DNA from: Alphaproteobacteria bacterium
GTDB taxonomy: Bacteria; Pseudomonadota; Alphaproteobacteria; UBA9655
DNA: 64,000 nucleotides
Assembly (NCBI GenBank): GCA_020049895.1
Contig: JAGVLE010000024.1
Span: 1-64,000, forward strand
Reading direction: 5' to 3'
Shown here: positions 1 through 8,730 of the stretch, piece after piece
Position numbering within the stretch: position 1 is the stretch's first letter
Layout: each line of letters begins with the position of its first letter
The notes under the pieces: generated by a model
What the model was told of the DNA's origin: nothing
Databases searched by the model: none
Seen by the model: only the letters and a program-made list of their open reading frames with translations
Position numbers and translations under genes: made by a program

Positions 1-241
1 ACTTTCTGTCGAAAATCCACACTGTATGTCATAGCTCTTCTTATCCTTCTTTTCTTGCTATGACAATATTATAATCGATTTATATAGACTTTGCTATAAA
101 TATTTTAATCTTATTAGATTTGTCCTACTATTTTTAATTCTGTCATTTTTTAGATGCGCACTTATGCACGATTGTGCGTGTGCTTTATGGCCACGGGCGT
201 TATGACGTTGAAGGAAATCTTACAAAAGAACTGGAGGAATC

Positions 242-319
242 ATGTCATCAATTAGCAGCTTAACCCCCAAGAGACTCGTTCAGGCTTACGGCCTTCTCTC
301 CTCTCTTGGGGGAAAATAG
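242..319 (+). CDS. possible 25-aa leader peptide or micro-ORF
   Basis: ATG at 242 is preceded by CTGGAGGAATC, a good Shine-Dalgarno sequence about six bases upstream, and the frame runs to TAG at 317-319. The peptide (starting MSSISSLTPK) has no recognisable family. Its second half overlaps the stem-loop at 264-312, so translation would compete with hairpin formation, as in an attenuator. No gene follows on the plus strand within the next kilobase, so it may be a remnant. Low confidence. Confidence 0.2.
   Translation: MSSISSLTPKRLVQAYGLLSSLGGK
264..312. other. long branched hairpin
   Basis: CCCCCAAGAGA at 264-274 is perfectly complementary to TCTCTTGGGGG at 302-312. The 27-base loop contains a second small stem, AGGC (282-285) with GCCT (291-294). 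Neither strand has a U-run directly after the stem, so it is not a standard intrinsic terminator. It could be a small structured RNA, a processing site or a recombination site. Confidence 0.4.
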
Positions 320-391
320 GACAACTAACGTGTTAATTAGCTCGGCCATCTTTACGTGTGATTGACATATTATTGTTTTTATAAGGATGAA

Positions 392-1315
392 TTAAAAAGA
401 TCTGACCTTAAAGACAGACATTTTATGATTTTGATACTTTTTTGCGAGCTTAGCAATTCCTCCATCATTCTTGTGAGAAAATAGATTTCTTTCAGCATGG
501 CCTGCTCTTAAGGTATTCAATTGTTTTAATTGCTGAGTAGATATAATCACAGTACGAAGAGCTTTGTCTTTGTGTATAAACAAACAATATTCGGGGGATA
601 GGGGGAGGGAAATCTGCAAATCAGGATCTACTAGCCCACGCTTTGTCTGTATAACCAATGGATTGTCGCTTGTTATAAAAAAACTATCTTTGGGTGCTTG
701 CAGGACTGTCCAAGTCATATTAAAAAAACTAGTAGTTAATAAATCTAATAACTCAAAATTGAAAGATCGAAGACATAAATACTCTTGATTTATCGAAAAT
801 TCTTTGTTTTTCAAATCGTGTAAAAAAATTGTTTTTTCTTCTTGTGTGAGAAGTATCTCTGTTTTCTCCTCTATAGACGTGACACATTTAGAAAATAACT
901 CTTCATCATGAGCCACTATATTTCCTATTGATTGATGGTGTTGCTTTAAAACGCTCTCCAATTGTTGCCTCCACCATTTTGTTTTGATCATCAACAGAGC
1001 AAGAAATGCAGAAAAATCCTTCTTGTCTTGGTTGTCTAACCCTGAGGCTAGCAACTTTATCCATCAAGGAGCTGTCATAGCTTCTATTTTAGATAGCTCT
1101 TCTTCTAAACTATTGTCTTTTTTTCCATCTTTTCCTGTCACACTGTAAAAATAGTTCTCTCCTCCTATTTTATCTATCTTGCTTTTCCCTATGGCCCCAT
1201 TTTGCATATCGTATCTAATAATTTCGAGATCTTCTTTTTTTGTGCTAGGGGGACTGCAAGAAAAATGCCTCAAAATAAACTGAGAGATTATATGGTGATA
1301 TTTAGGATTACTCAT
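392..1315 (-). pseudogene. DUF4238 family protein, split by an in-frame TGA
   Basis: Reading from 1315 down, the N-terminal part (83 aa) contains HHIISQFILRHFS, like the HHxxPxFxLRxF start of DUF4238 proteins, and ends at TGA (1064-1066). The same frame continues without a shift as TGG ATA AAG TTG into 220 more residues. These include FFITSDNPLVIQ and an ISLPLSPEY segment, also typical of DUF4238. Repaired, the protein would be about 307 aa. TGA is used as a normal stop elsewhere in the window (for example ftsE), so a nonsense mutation is more likely than recoding. The family's function is not known; members are often found in accessory regions. It could still be expressed as two polypeptides, but I see no ribosome-binding site for the second part. 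Confidence 0.7.
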
Positions 1316-1468
1316 TGTTAAAAGCTACAGTGGGATAGTGCAACGCTTCTCGTTCAAAATATAGGCTCAATTCTATAATAGGGGGAGGTATGTTTCTGGA
1401 TTGCTACCTATGTGCTACCTAGAGATTTTTTGCTACTTGGCATAATCCTCAACCCCCCTTTGTTTCCC

Positions 1469-1544
<76 letters not shown>

Positions 1545-1572
1545 AAGAGAGAGCTATAGGCTCTCAAAAGGA

Positions 1573-2187
1573 TTATCGTGAATAATATTCGACCACAAGG
1601 TGAGGGGACATCTGAACAGGATAAGGAACCTCTACAAGCGTAGGGATGCGGGTGTATGTCCCTTTCATGGATTTATGATCAACATCAATATAATCGGGAA
1701 CATCGCGCTCAGCCAATTGAACAGCGACTAAAACAACGGCTAATTCCTTGGATTTGGACTGAACCTCAATCACATCCCCAGGTTTAGCAGAATATGACGG
1801 AATATTAACTCTTTTGCCGTTCACAAAAACATGGCCATGGTTGACGAATTGACGAGCGGCAAAAACAGTCGGCACGAATTTCATCCGGTACACAATTGTA
1901 TCCAGACGAGATTCCAAAAGACCAATAAGGTTTTCGCTGGTATCCCCTTGTCTACGGTTGGCTTCATCGTACAAACGCACAAATTGGCGCTCTGAAATAT
2001 TGCCGTAATACCCTTTAAGCTTTTGTTTTGCTGACAATTGAATCCCGTAATCGGATGGCTTGGAATGGCGTTGACCATGTTGTCCTGGTCTGTAAGCACG
2101 CACATTCACAGGGCTTTTTGCGCGGCCCCATAAGTTAACTCCAAGACGTCGGTCAATCTTATATTTTGCTTCAATCCGCTTTGTCAT
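1573..2187 (-). CDS. rpsD: 30S ribosomal protein S4
   Basis: Small-subunit protein S4, which binds 16S rRNA early in assembly. The 204-aa length is normal. The N-terminal region carries the R-rich S4 signature ([18 protein letters not shown]) and the S4 RNA-binding fold lies at about residues 95-160 ([23 protein letters not shown]). The gene stands alone, outside an alpha operon, as is usual in alphaproteobacteria. It has its own sigma70-like promoter at 2229-2256 and is followed by tRNA-Lys on the same strand 28 bases on, so the two may be cotranscribed. Confidence 0.97.
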   Translation of the reverse strand: MTKRIEAKYKIDRRLGVNLWGRAKSPVNVRAYRPGQHGQRHSKPSDYGIQLSAKQKLKGYYGNISERQFVRLYDEANRRQGDTSENLIGLLESRLDTIVYRMKFVPTVFAARQFVNHGHVFVNGKRVNIPSYSAKPGDVIEVQSKSKELAVVLVAVQLAERDVPDYIDVDHKSMKGTYTRIPTLVEVPYPVQMSPHLVVEYYSR

Positions 2188-2228
2188 TCACTACGCTTCC
2201 TTCAGGATAAAATTAGAATTATGGGCAG

Positions 2229-2256
2229 ACTATAATCAAATAAACGCGTTTGTCAA
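2229..2256 (-). promoter_or_regulatory. sigma70-type promoter of rpsD
   Basis: On the minus strand TTGACA (2256-2251) and TATAGT (2234-2229) are separated by 16 bases. The -10 lies about 40 bases upstream of the rpsD start codon. Confidence 0.75.
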
Positions 2257-2321
2257 TATCAGGAGTCAACATCAGGGGTCAGGAAGATTTTATCTGTTCC
2301 CTTTATTCCTGTTTCCCAACC

Positions 2322-2879
2322 TTAATACGCCCAGTGACCTTTACCCATTGCTTGATTAATAAAAGTGAGCTCTTTATGTGTGGGCTCATAAGTCACATGA
2401 ACAATACTAGGATGGTTCCAGTACCGATTTGTTGATTTGCGACACGCTTGATAAACTGTTCGTAAAAAAGTCAGGTCCGAAGACACCACAGAAGAAGACA
2501 TCTCCGAAAGAATTTTCTCATGGGTAAGATCAAAAGCAGCCAAGCGCTCACATAACCCAATTCCTATTTCATCCAACCACCCCCCCATACCGTTTACCGG
2601 CCTCCCACACAAGTCATGGTAGGTGTAAAGATGATCAACGGTACTTTGGAGAATGCTTTTCAGCGGTATTTTAGAGAATTTTTCAACAGCTGCTCTTGTG
2701 TCTCTCCCCTCTTTAGAATGGGCAGGAAGAAGATCATCGACAGGCGTAATGTTTTTCTCTCCCTTATCCACGCATCGATGGGGGCTGTCTTTCATAGGGA
2801 TACTAGCAGAAAGGCTAGAAATCCAGAGAAAAGAGGCAAGACTATAAAGGACTTTTGCTGTCAAATTAGAATGTTTCAT
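2322..2879 (-). CDS. secreted hypothetical protein
   Basis: A 185-aa protein of no family I recognise. From ATG 2879 the N-terminus (MKHSNLTAKVLYSLASFLWI) looks like a Sec signal peptide ending near residue 28 (SLSAS). The mature part is mixed helical with several Cys and no repeats. An in-frame GTG three codons earlier is possible but lacks a ribosome-binding site; GGAG sits close before the ATG. It lies downstream of rplS on the same strand, 68 bases away, and could be read through from the ribosomal operon. Confidence 0.6.
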   Translation of the reverse strand: MKHSNLTAKVLYSLASFLWISSLSASIPMKDSPHRCVDKGEKNITPVDDLLPAHSKEGRDTRAAVEKFSKIPLKSILQSTVDHLYTYHDLCGRPVNGMGGWLDEIGIGLCERLAAFDLTHEKILSEMSSSVVSSDLTFLRTVYQACRKSTNRYWNHPSIVHVTYEPTHKELTFINQAMGKGHWAY

Positions 2880-2947
2880 ACTCTCCACGGGGTTATCTTG
2901 TAACTAACAGTCTTGATAAGGAAACCTTCATTGAGTTTCTCCAATGA

Positions 2948-3391
2948 CTAGGATTCTGAAGTTTCTCCCGCAACGACGGGCTCTTCTTTCTTAGCCGCTG
3001 GTTTGACAATCTGCTTCGCGTCTAGTCCGGTTTTGCGAACAATTTTCTCAGCAATACGAGCCTTCTTACCCGTCAATCCACGCAAATAATAAAGTTTTGC
3101 CCGACGGACGACACCTCTGCGAACCAATTGGATTTCAATATTCGGAGAGTAAAGAGGAAAAACGCGCTCGACGCCTTCGCCATAGGAAATCTTGCGAACT
3201 GTGAAAGCAGAGTTGATTGCGGCATTTTTGCGAGCAATACAAACACCTTCAAAGGCCTGTACGCGCTCACGCACCCCTTCTACAACCTTGACCATCACTT
3301 TGATGGTGTCGCCTGCTTGAAACTCAGGGATTTTTTTTCCCTCTGTGAGTTTTTGAACCTGTTCGTGTTCAAACTGTTGTAATAAATTCAT
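2948..3391 (-). CDS. rplS: 50S ribosomal protein L19
   Basis: Large-subunit protein L19, located at the 30S-50S interface. The 147 aa contain the conserved core [19 protein letters not shown] and the C-terminal block [18 protein letters not shown], followed by a [12 protein letters not shown] tail of about 25 residues beyond the E. coli length. A clear AAGGAG ribosome-binding site precedes the ATG. It is the last gene of the ffh-rpsP-rimM-trmD-rplS run, 11 bases after trmD. Confidence 0.97.
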   Translation of the reverse strand: MNLLQQFEHEQVQKLTEGKKIPEFQAGDTIKVMVKVVEGVRERVQAFEGVCIARKNAAINSAFTVRKISYGEGVERVFPLYSPNIEIQLVRRGVVRRAKLYYLRGLTGKKARIAEKIVRKTGLDAKQIVKPAAKKEEPVVAGETSES

Positions 3392-3402
3392 CTCTCGTCT
3401 CC

Positions 3403-4116
3403 TTAGGTTAAGGGGTTGGGTTGTTTGTTACTATATCTGTCCCATAAATCAGGACGCCTTTCTTGTGTTATCGCCTCGGCCTCTTTCTGGCGCCAGGCGG
3501 CAATGTTCTTATGGTGGCCAGAAAGTAGTATTTCTGGCACTTCTCGCCCATGCCATTCCCGCGGACGAGTGTATTGAGGATACTCTAAAAGTCCCTGTGC
3601 GAAACTTTCCTCCTCTAACGAGGTTTCGTCTCCCAAAACCCCTGGGATGAGCCGCACGATGGCTTCTAACATCGTCATGGTGGCCACTTCTCCTCCCGTA
3701 AGGACGAAATCGCCTAAACTCACATCTTCCGCGTCCCAAGCCTCTAAAACACGTTGGTCGATACCCTCATAGCGTCCACACATGAAAACAAGGGGAAGAG
3801 GGGAAGCGGCTAATTCTTGAGCCATTCCCTGGTTAAAAACCCGTCCCCGTGGGGTCAAGTGGAGAAGCCTCGCTTTTCCCCGCTCCATAACGGCGGTCAA
3901 GGCCTTGTCCACAATATCGGGACGGAGCACCATTCCAGGTCCACCTCCGAAACAGGTATCATCCACTGTTTTATGTTTATCTTCAGCAAACGTTCTAATA
4001 TCTACGGTATTAAGGGTCCAGAGCTTTTTGTCAAGAGCTGTTCCAAGGATCGAGTGTCCAAGAGCTCCCGGAAACATCTCGGGGAATAACGTCAAAACCG
4101 TTACATCAAGCGTCAT
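3403..4116 (-). CDS. trmD: tRNA (guanine37-N1)-methyltransferase
   Basis: TrmD methylates G37 of tRNAs with SAM and prevents +1 frameshifting. It is a SPOUT-class trefoil-knot enzyme. From ATG 4116 the protein is 237 aa and begins with [27 protein letters not shown] and the knot segment [20 protein letters not shown] are diagnostic. An upstream in-frame extension to 4200 would lie inside rimM and lacks homology, so I chose 4116, giving an 11-base overlap with rimM. Confidence 0.96.
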   Translation of the reverse strand: MTLDVTVLTLFPEMFPGALGHSILGTALDKKLWTLNTVDIRTFAEDKHKTVDDTCFGGGPGMVLRPDIVDKALTAVMERGKARLLHLTPRGRVFNQGMAQELAASPLPLVFMCGRYEGIDQRVLEAWDAEDVSLGDFVLTGGEVATMTMLEAIVRLIPGVLGDETSLEEESFAQGLLEYPQYTRPREWHGREVPEILLSGHHKNIAAWRQKEAEAITQERRPDLWDRYSNKQPNPLT

Positions 4117-4642
4117 TCGGCCCTCCTTGGAGCAAGACATCTCCTTCTGAACTGAGGATAATCGTTCCCTTCTTAAGGTCAATTTCAGGAACAATTGCAT
4201 GAGAAAAAGGAATCATCTCAAGTTTTTTGCTACCGATTTGAATTTCCAGGATATCCCCCGCGCCAAAGTTATAAAGAGCATGGACAACTCCCACAGGCTG
4301 ATTTTCCGAGGATAAGACCTGAAGCCCTATTAAATCAGTGTGGTAAAAGGTGTCATCAGAAAGCGTGGGCAAATGATCTCGTGCAAACATGAGCTTTACT
4401 CCTCGCAGAGCTTCTGCCGCTGTGCGGTCTGCAACTCCTGCAAGAGAAATCGTCAGCATGTCTTTTGTGCGTCCGAGAATCTTGTCCACTTTATACGTCT
4501 CCTTACCTTGGTCATCGCTGAAGGGGGAGTACTCCTGAAGCCGCGTAGGGTCCTCTAAGAAGCACTTCACCTTCACATGTCCGCAGATCCCATGAGGGGC
4601 GACGATAATGCCCGCGCAAATATAGGGAGAAGCTGAAAACAT
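4106..4642 (-). CDS. rimM: 16S rRNA processing/maturation factor RimM
   Basis: RimM binds S19 and helps mature the 30S head. The 178 aa show the N-terminal beta-barrel start ([18 protein letters not shown]) and the C-terminal PRC-barrel half ([32 protein letters not shown], split by the usual linker). It lies between rpsP (12 bases upstream) and trmD (overlapping), the standard order. Confidence 0.95.
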   Translation of the reverse strand: MFSASPYICAGIIVAPHGICGHVKVKCFLEDPTRLQEYSPFSDDQGKETYKVDKILGRTKDMLTISLAGVADRTAAEALRGVKLMFARDHLPTLSDDTFYHTDLIGLQVLSSENQPVGVVHALYNFGAGDILEIQIGSKKLEMIPFSHAIVPEIDLKKGTIILSSEGDVLLQGGPNDA

Positions 4643-4654
4643 GGATAAACTCCG

Positions 4655-5185
4655 TTAAGCCGAGGCTTCCTCAGCCGGCGCCTCTACTACAGGTTCCTCA
4701 GCAGCTGGTTCTTCAGTGGGCGCTTCGACCGCTGGTTCTTCAGCAGGCGCTTCGGCAGCTGGTTCCTCAGCAACTGGTTCTGGAGCCACTTCTTCTACAG
4801 GTGCAACTTCTTCCACAGGTGGGGCTTTAGCGGCTTCTGCCTTCTCTTTTTCAGCTTCTGCTTGGACTTTTAGGCGCTCTTGAGTCTTTGCTTTAGGCGC
4901 AGATTTCTTTGGAGTAGGCCGAACTTCTGGCATCGGAACGACGCTTGCTTTTCCGAGGAAAAGAGTCACACGATCTGTTGGTTGAGCTCCAACAGAAAGC
5001 CAGTATTTGATACGATCCAAATGAAGGCGTACGCGGTCCTGGTGTTCTTGAGGAAGCATAGGATTGTAGCTTCCTACCTTCTCCACAAAACGACCGTCTC
5101 GAGGACTCCGAGCGTCTGCAATAACAATATGATAATAAGGGCGCTTTTTCGCTCCTGCGCGTGCAAGTCTAATTTTTAAAGCCAT
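4655..5185 (-). CDS. rpsP: 30S ribosomal protein S16 with long acidic repeat tail
   Basis: Residues 1 to about 85 are a normal S16 ([20 protein letters not shown], then [14 protein letters not shown] and [17 protein letters not shown]). The remaining 90 residues are an Ala/Glu/Pro/Val tail built from imperfect [12 protein letters not shown] repeats, preceded by a short Lys-rich linker. S16 is usually 80-100 aa. Some alphaproteobacteria carry KA-rich extensions, but an acidic, repeat-built tail this long is notable. The tail is probably surface-exposed and disordered. The gene is the second of the ffh operon. Confidence 0.95.
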   Translation of the reverse strand: MALKIRLARAGAKKRPYYHIVIADARSPRDGRFVEKVGSYNPMLPQEHQDRVRLHLDRIKYWLSVGAQPTDRVTLFLGKASVVPMPEVRPTPKKSAPKAKTQERLKVQAEAEKEKAEAAKAPPVEEVAPVEEVAPEPVAEEPAAEAPAEEPAVEAPTEEPAAEEPVVEAPAEEASA

Positions 5186-5251
5186 TGTTTTTCTTTCTCC
5201 TTTACAGTTTAAATTAAAATTATGTTCCTAAGTGGTATCTGGGATGGTTTC

Positions 5252-6601
5252 TTAATGTGGCCTCAATCCCGGATAGCCTTGGCGCGCGAGCCCGCGTTTC
5301 CCAAGCTTTTTCATTTGTTTCATCATATCGCTCATGTCTCGAAATTGCTTCAAAAGCTTGTTCACATCTTGAACAGATGTCCCACTTCCTGAAGCAATTC
5401 GCCGTTTCCGAGATCCTTTAATAAGAGCGGCGTCTTGCCTCTCTTTTAGTGTCATGGAACGAATCATGGCTAGTTGTCGCCGGACAAAAGAATCATTTAT
5501 TCCTGCTTCAGCGAGCTTCCCTTGAAACTTATTAATCCCTGGAATCATTCCCATCAAGCTTGAAATTCCGCCCATTTTTGTCATTTGAAGCAACTGAGAT
5601 TCCATCATATTGAAATCAAAGGAACCTTTTTGCATCTTGAGGGCAAGTTTTTTAGCTTCTTCCTCGTCCACAGACTCCATCGCCCGCTCAACAAGGCTGA
5701 CAACGTCTCCCATTCCCAGAATACGTGTCGCAATGCGATCCGGGTGAAAGAGTTCTAGTTGATTTGGTTTTTCCCCAACACCTAAGAATTTCAGGGGTTT
5801 TCCTGTAACAGCTCGCAAGGATAAGGCGGCTCCTCCGCGTGCGTCCCCGTCAATACGAGACAAAGCAATGGCCGTAATACCGACTTTTTCGTTAAATTCC
5901 TTGGCAATGGTTACAGCATCTTGCCCGGTCATAGCATCAGCCACGAGGATAGTTTCTGTAGGCTGTGCAAGATCTCGAACAGCCACGACTTCCTTCATTA
6001 ACTCTTCATCAATATGTAGGCGCCCGGCTGTGTCCAAAAAGAGGACGTCATAAGCTTCCTGGCGAGCAACTTTAAGGGCACGCTTTGTAATTGCAAGAGG
6101 GGTTTCTTCTTTGATAATAGGCAATGTATCGACGTGGCACTGCTGTCCCAGAGTCTCTAATTGCTCCCGTGCAGCTGGACGGTAAACATCAAGAGAGGCC
6201 ATCAGGACGCGCTGTTTTTGCTTTTGGGTTAAGTAATAAGCAACCTTAGCCGTCATCGAGGTCTTTCCTGACCCCTGGAGTCCAACCATTAGCATGACCA
6301 CGGGAGGAGACGCCTTCAAATCAATGGTAACAACTTCTTGGCCTAATAGATCTACAAGAGCATCGTGAACGATCTTAACGACCATTTGCCCTGCATTCAG
6401 GCTTCGCAAGACTTCTTGGCCAATGGCGCGGTCTTGAACAGAAGCAATAAAGTCCTTTACGACGGGTAACGCTACGTCAGCCTCTAAAAGGGCAATGCGA
6501 ACTTCTCGTAAAGCGTCTTTAATATTCGCTTCCGAAAGAGTTGCGGACCCCTTGAGTTTATCAATGATAGTGCTTAAGCGCCCTGTAAGGGTATCAAACA
6601 T
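5252..6601 (-). CDS. ffh: signal recognition particle protein Ffh
   Basis: GTPase subunit of the SRP, targeting nascent membrane proteins to FtsY and SecYEG. The 449 aa show an N domain (about 1-90), a G domain with P-loop GLQGSGKTSMTAK, LDTAGRLHID and SRIDGDARGGAALS, and a Met-rich M domain from about residue 325 containing the RGSxRR-like GSRKRRIASGSGTSVQDVN helix that binds 4.5S RNA. It is the first gene of the operon, with its own promoter at 6669-6697. Confidence 0.97.
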   Translation of the reverse strand: MFDTLTGRLSTIIDKLKGSATLSEANIKDALREVRIALLEADVALPVVKDFIASVQDRAIGQEVLRSLNAGQMVVKIVHDALVDLLGQEVVTIDLKASPPVVMLMVGLQGSGKTSMTAKVAYYLTQKQKQRVLMASLDVYRPAAREQLETLGQQCHVDTLPIIKEETPLAITKRALKVARQEAYDVLFLDTAGRLHIDEELMKEVVAVRDLAQPTETILVADAMTGQDAVTIAKEFNEKVGITAIALSRIDGDARGGAALSLRAVTGKPLKFLGVGEKPNQLELFHPDRIATRILGMGDVVSLVERAMESVDEEEAKKLALKMQKGSFDFNMMESQLLQMTKMGGISSLMGMIPGINKFQGKLAEAGINDSFVRRQLAMIRSMTLKERQDAALIKGSRKRRIASGSGTSVQDVNKLLKQFRDMSDMMKQMKKLGKRGLARQGYPGLRPH

Positions 6602-6668
6602 ACATTTTTTCCTAACACAAATACGTCAGTGCACGCAACGCGTGGACTAACGTGATGATTTGGGCCTA

Positions 6669-6697
6669 TTTGTAGGAGAGAGACGGGGCTTTGTCAA
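6669..6697 (-). promoter_or_regulatory. probable sigma70 promoter of the ffh operon
   Basis: On the minus strand TTGACA (6697-6692), 17 bases, then TACAAA (6674-6669), about 70 bases upstream of the ffh start. The -35 is perfect; the -10 matches four of six positions. Confidence 0.55.
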
Positions 6698-6838
6698 GCC
6701 TTAGGAGCAGTGCAATAGAATTTTTATTAAATAAAGTGTGAAAACATTATACGTTTGTTTACTATTAGTGCGGTAATATTTATTTTTACCTTTGTTGTAT
6801 ATAAAGCTGTTTGTTGTTGTTTGGTTAAGGAGGAATAA

Positions 6839-7963
6839 ATGTTATGTCTTTTGGTGTCGTTGGTTTTTAAAACACGCAAGTGTGCTCATCTTTTTACCTG
6901 TTTTGTTTTCATTTATCTTCTAAGCCTTCCTGTTTTTGCGGGAGGAGATGATGAAGGGGATAGTACCACTTCCTCTAGTTCACGTAGTCGTTCACCTTCT
7001 TTTGCTTTAGATCCAAGGAATAGTATCGATTCTCCTCGTGATCATAACCAGATTTTTTCTTCAGCAAGTGAGTTGGAAGCATCGAATGCTGTAGAAAAAA
7101 CACTCTCAAGTCTCAATCTCCTTGACAAGGACGTCGCCTTAAAAATAGAAGAGCAGCTACGTAAAAGTTTTTCTAAGGCTCTTGATCGAGTTTTCAAGGA
7201 GGAAGAGCTTTCTGAGAGTCAGGCTGCTTCAATAAAAATTGCCTTAGCAAAACTCCCTTTTCCTCGTATTTTTCTTTCCGCCGAAGTGGATAAAGCACAA
7301 TCTCTTTCAGAGGATATCACAGAATATTTACATCGTCGTTTTGTCATTCGTGCTTCCCCGAGCTGTTGTGATGATCAGAATCTTGAGTTGTTTGTTCGTG
7401 AGATTTTCAAATGGCCTCCTGTTTTCTTTAGTGAGAATATTATTCTTGGGCATATTCTGGACCAAGCTGATCAAACTATTCCCAAGAAAAACGATCGATT
7501 TTTTAGTATTTATCCTAGAATTGCCGTAGAACAGCACGAGGCACTTATGGATGCGCTAAAAGCTATCCATACTCGTCTTGAGGACCAAAAAGAGCAAACT
7601 TCTTTTTATGAAGAAACAATGGGAGAGTTTTTGCTCCTCCTTAAGAGTGCGGCGTTTTTATTAGCATCAGAGTGGGAAGAGCCAGATTTAGAGAAAATTC
7701 TAAAGTCTTTGAGCAAGATAAAAACAGACAGTCATGATAATTCCGCAAGTTTGAAACTTCAAGCGCCAGGACGTTCTAAGGGGACTTATTCTAAGCTCCT
7801 TGAAGAAGATCATAGTGCCTTTTTTCATAACCTTGCACTAACGATAATAAGAGAGCGTCCACACCAAGGAAAAAGCATCAGGGAGGTTTTTCACGATCGT
7901 ATACTTTCTTCTAAAGAACAGCTAAAACCTAAGAAATCCTCTTTCCTCCAAGTTCTTGGTTGA
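6839..7963 (+). CDS. secreted orphan protein, candidate host-interaction factor
   Basis: A 374-aa protein with no family I recognise. A very good ribosome-binding site (AGGAGGAATAA) fixes the ATG. The N-terminus has a basic stretch followed by a hydrophobic segment and a likely cleavage after VFA near residue 34. The mature protein starts with an acidic GGDDEGD, then a Ser/Arg-rich low-complexity part (SSSSRSRSPS), then a mostly helical, charged region to the C-terminus. It is divergent from ffh and convergent with chpT. Secretion and low complexity would suit a periplasmic or exported effector, but nothing in the sequence proves it. Confidence 0.7.
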   Translation: MLCLLVSLVFKTRKCAHLFTCFVFIYLLSLPVFAGGDDEGDSTTSSSSRSRSPSFALDPRNSIDSPRDHNQIFSSASELEASNAVEKTLSSLNLLDKDVALKIEEQLRKSFSKALDRVFKEEELSESQAASIKIALAKLPFPRIFLSAEVDKAQSLSEDITEYLHRRFVIRASPSCCDDQNLELFVREIFKWPPVFFSENIILGHILDQADQTIPKKNDRFFSIYPRIAVEQHEALMDALKAIHTRLEDQKEQTSFYEETMGEFLLLLKSAAFLLASEWEEPDLEKILKSLSKIKTDSHDNSASLKLQAPGRSKGTYSKLLEEDHSAFFHNLALTIIRERPHQGKSIREVFHDRILSSKEQLKPKKSSFLQVLG

Positions 7964-7988
7964 TAACCCCCCCTCTATACGTGGCTTT

Positions 7989-8627
7989 TTATTCAGAAGC
8001 TGGGCGTATCTCTATCTTTACCTCATCTCCAGAGGGATTGGGGATAAGGGAAAAAGTCGCCTTCTTTTCTTCAAGAAGATAGCGAATAAGATAACAAGGG
8101 ATATTCCGTGGGGTAAGATCATCTGGAAGGGGGACTTCTTGTAGAATTTCGAGAGTTCCTGTATGAAAAATTAAAGACTCTCCTTTAAGATGCAAAAGAA
8201 TGGTGAGAGGATTGGCGGGGGGAAAAGAAATTTCTAGCGTCCCGCCACGAGGGGCGCATTCATTTAACCATAAAATAGAATTCAGGATAAGACGCCCCCA
8301 TCCCTTTAAAAGAGTTGAATCTTCGTGCTCTCCCCAGAGAATGTCTAGCTTTGTATGTAGCAAATAAGTTGCTGCAATATTTTTAATTTCTTGCAAAGAA
8401 AGAGAGTTTCCACTAGTGCCAAACGCAGCCCTAAAAAAGCTTGCTTTCGCTGTCGCCGTTTCGGTGCTATGTAAAATTAGATTTAAAATTTCTTTAAATT
8501 CTGTAATATGGCTAGGTGGAGTTTGAGAAAGAAGCTCTAGGCCTGTTTGGATAGCTCCAAGAGGGGCGACTAGATCGTGGCAAAGACGAGATGCTAAGGA
8601 TTCAGAGAAACGAAGAGGACTTATCAT
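7989..8627 (-). CDS. chpT: ChpT-like histidine phosphotransferase
   Basis: In alphaproteobacteria ChpT relays phosphate from the kinase CckA to CtrA and CpdR, controlling the cell cycle. Here residues 14-25 read RLCHDLVAPLGA, the ChpT dimerisation helix with its phospho-accepting His (about residue 17 from ATG 8627). The rest resembles the degenerate HATPase fold of ChpT, ending in an ILQEVPLPDDLTPRNIPCYLIR segment. GGAG lies eight bases before the 8627 ATG; a GTG five codons earlier is an alternative start. It is divergent from the RND pair. Its presence implies that a CckA-CtrA pathway survives in this genome. Confidence 0.75.
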   Translation of the reverse strand: MISPLRFSESLASRLCHDLVAPLGAIQTGLELLSQTPPSHITEFKEILNLILHSTETATAKASFFRAAFGTSGNSLSLQEIKNIAATYLLHTKLDILWGEHEDSTLLKGWGRLILNSILWLNECAPRGGTLEISFPPANPLTILLHLKGESLIFHTGTLEILQEVPLPDDLTPRNIPCYLIRYLLEEKKATFSLIPNPSGDEVKIEIRPASE

Positions 8628-8730
8628 TAATTTTTTCTCCACTTTAAGAAGTTATTAATATTGTGTCAGATAGACTTAAAAGAAGAAACAATTTTGTTAA
8701 AATTTTTTGTATGACGAGAAAACAGATAAA

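Larger units (their letters stand above)
1..391. other. gene-poor left edge of the window
   Basis: No long reading frame covers this stretch. It is AT-rich from 1 to about 160. It then holds a small GCAC/GTGC inverted repeat at 166-177, a strong ribosome-binding-site-like GGAGG at about 235 in front of a 25-codon frame, and a long hairpin at 264-312, described separately. I see no tRNA or recognisable repeat copy here. Confidence 0.5.

Noticed and set aside
1064..1066. TGA recoded as an amino acid in the DUF4238 gene
   Set aside because: TGA ends ordinary genes here (for example ftsE and the chain ftsX-gmhB), and no selenocysteine context is visible, so a nonsense mutation is simpler.
1316..1468. 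phage attachment site at the 3' end of tRNA-Lys
   Set aside because: No direct repeat of the tRNA end is visible within the window, so no att site can be supported.
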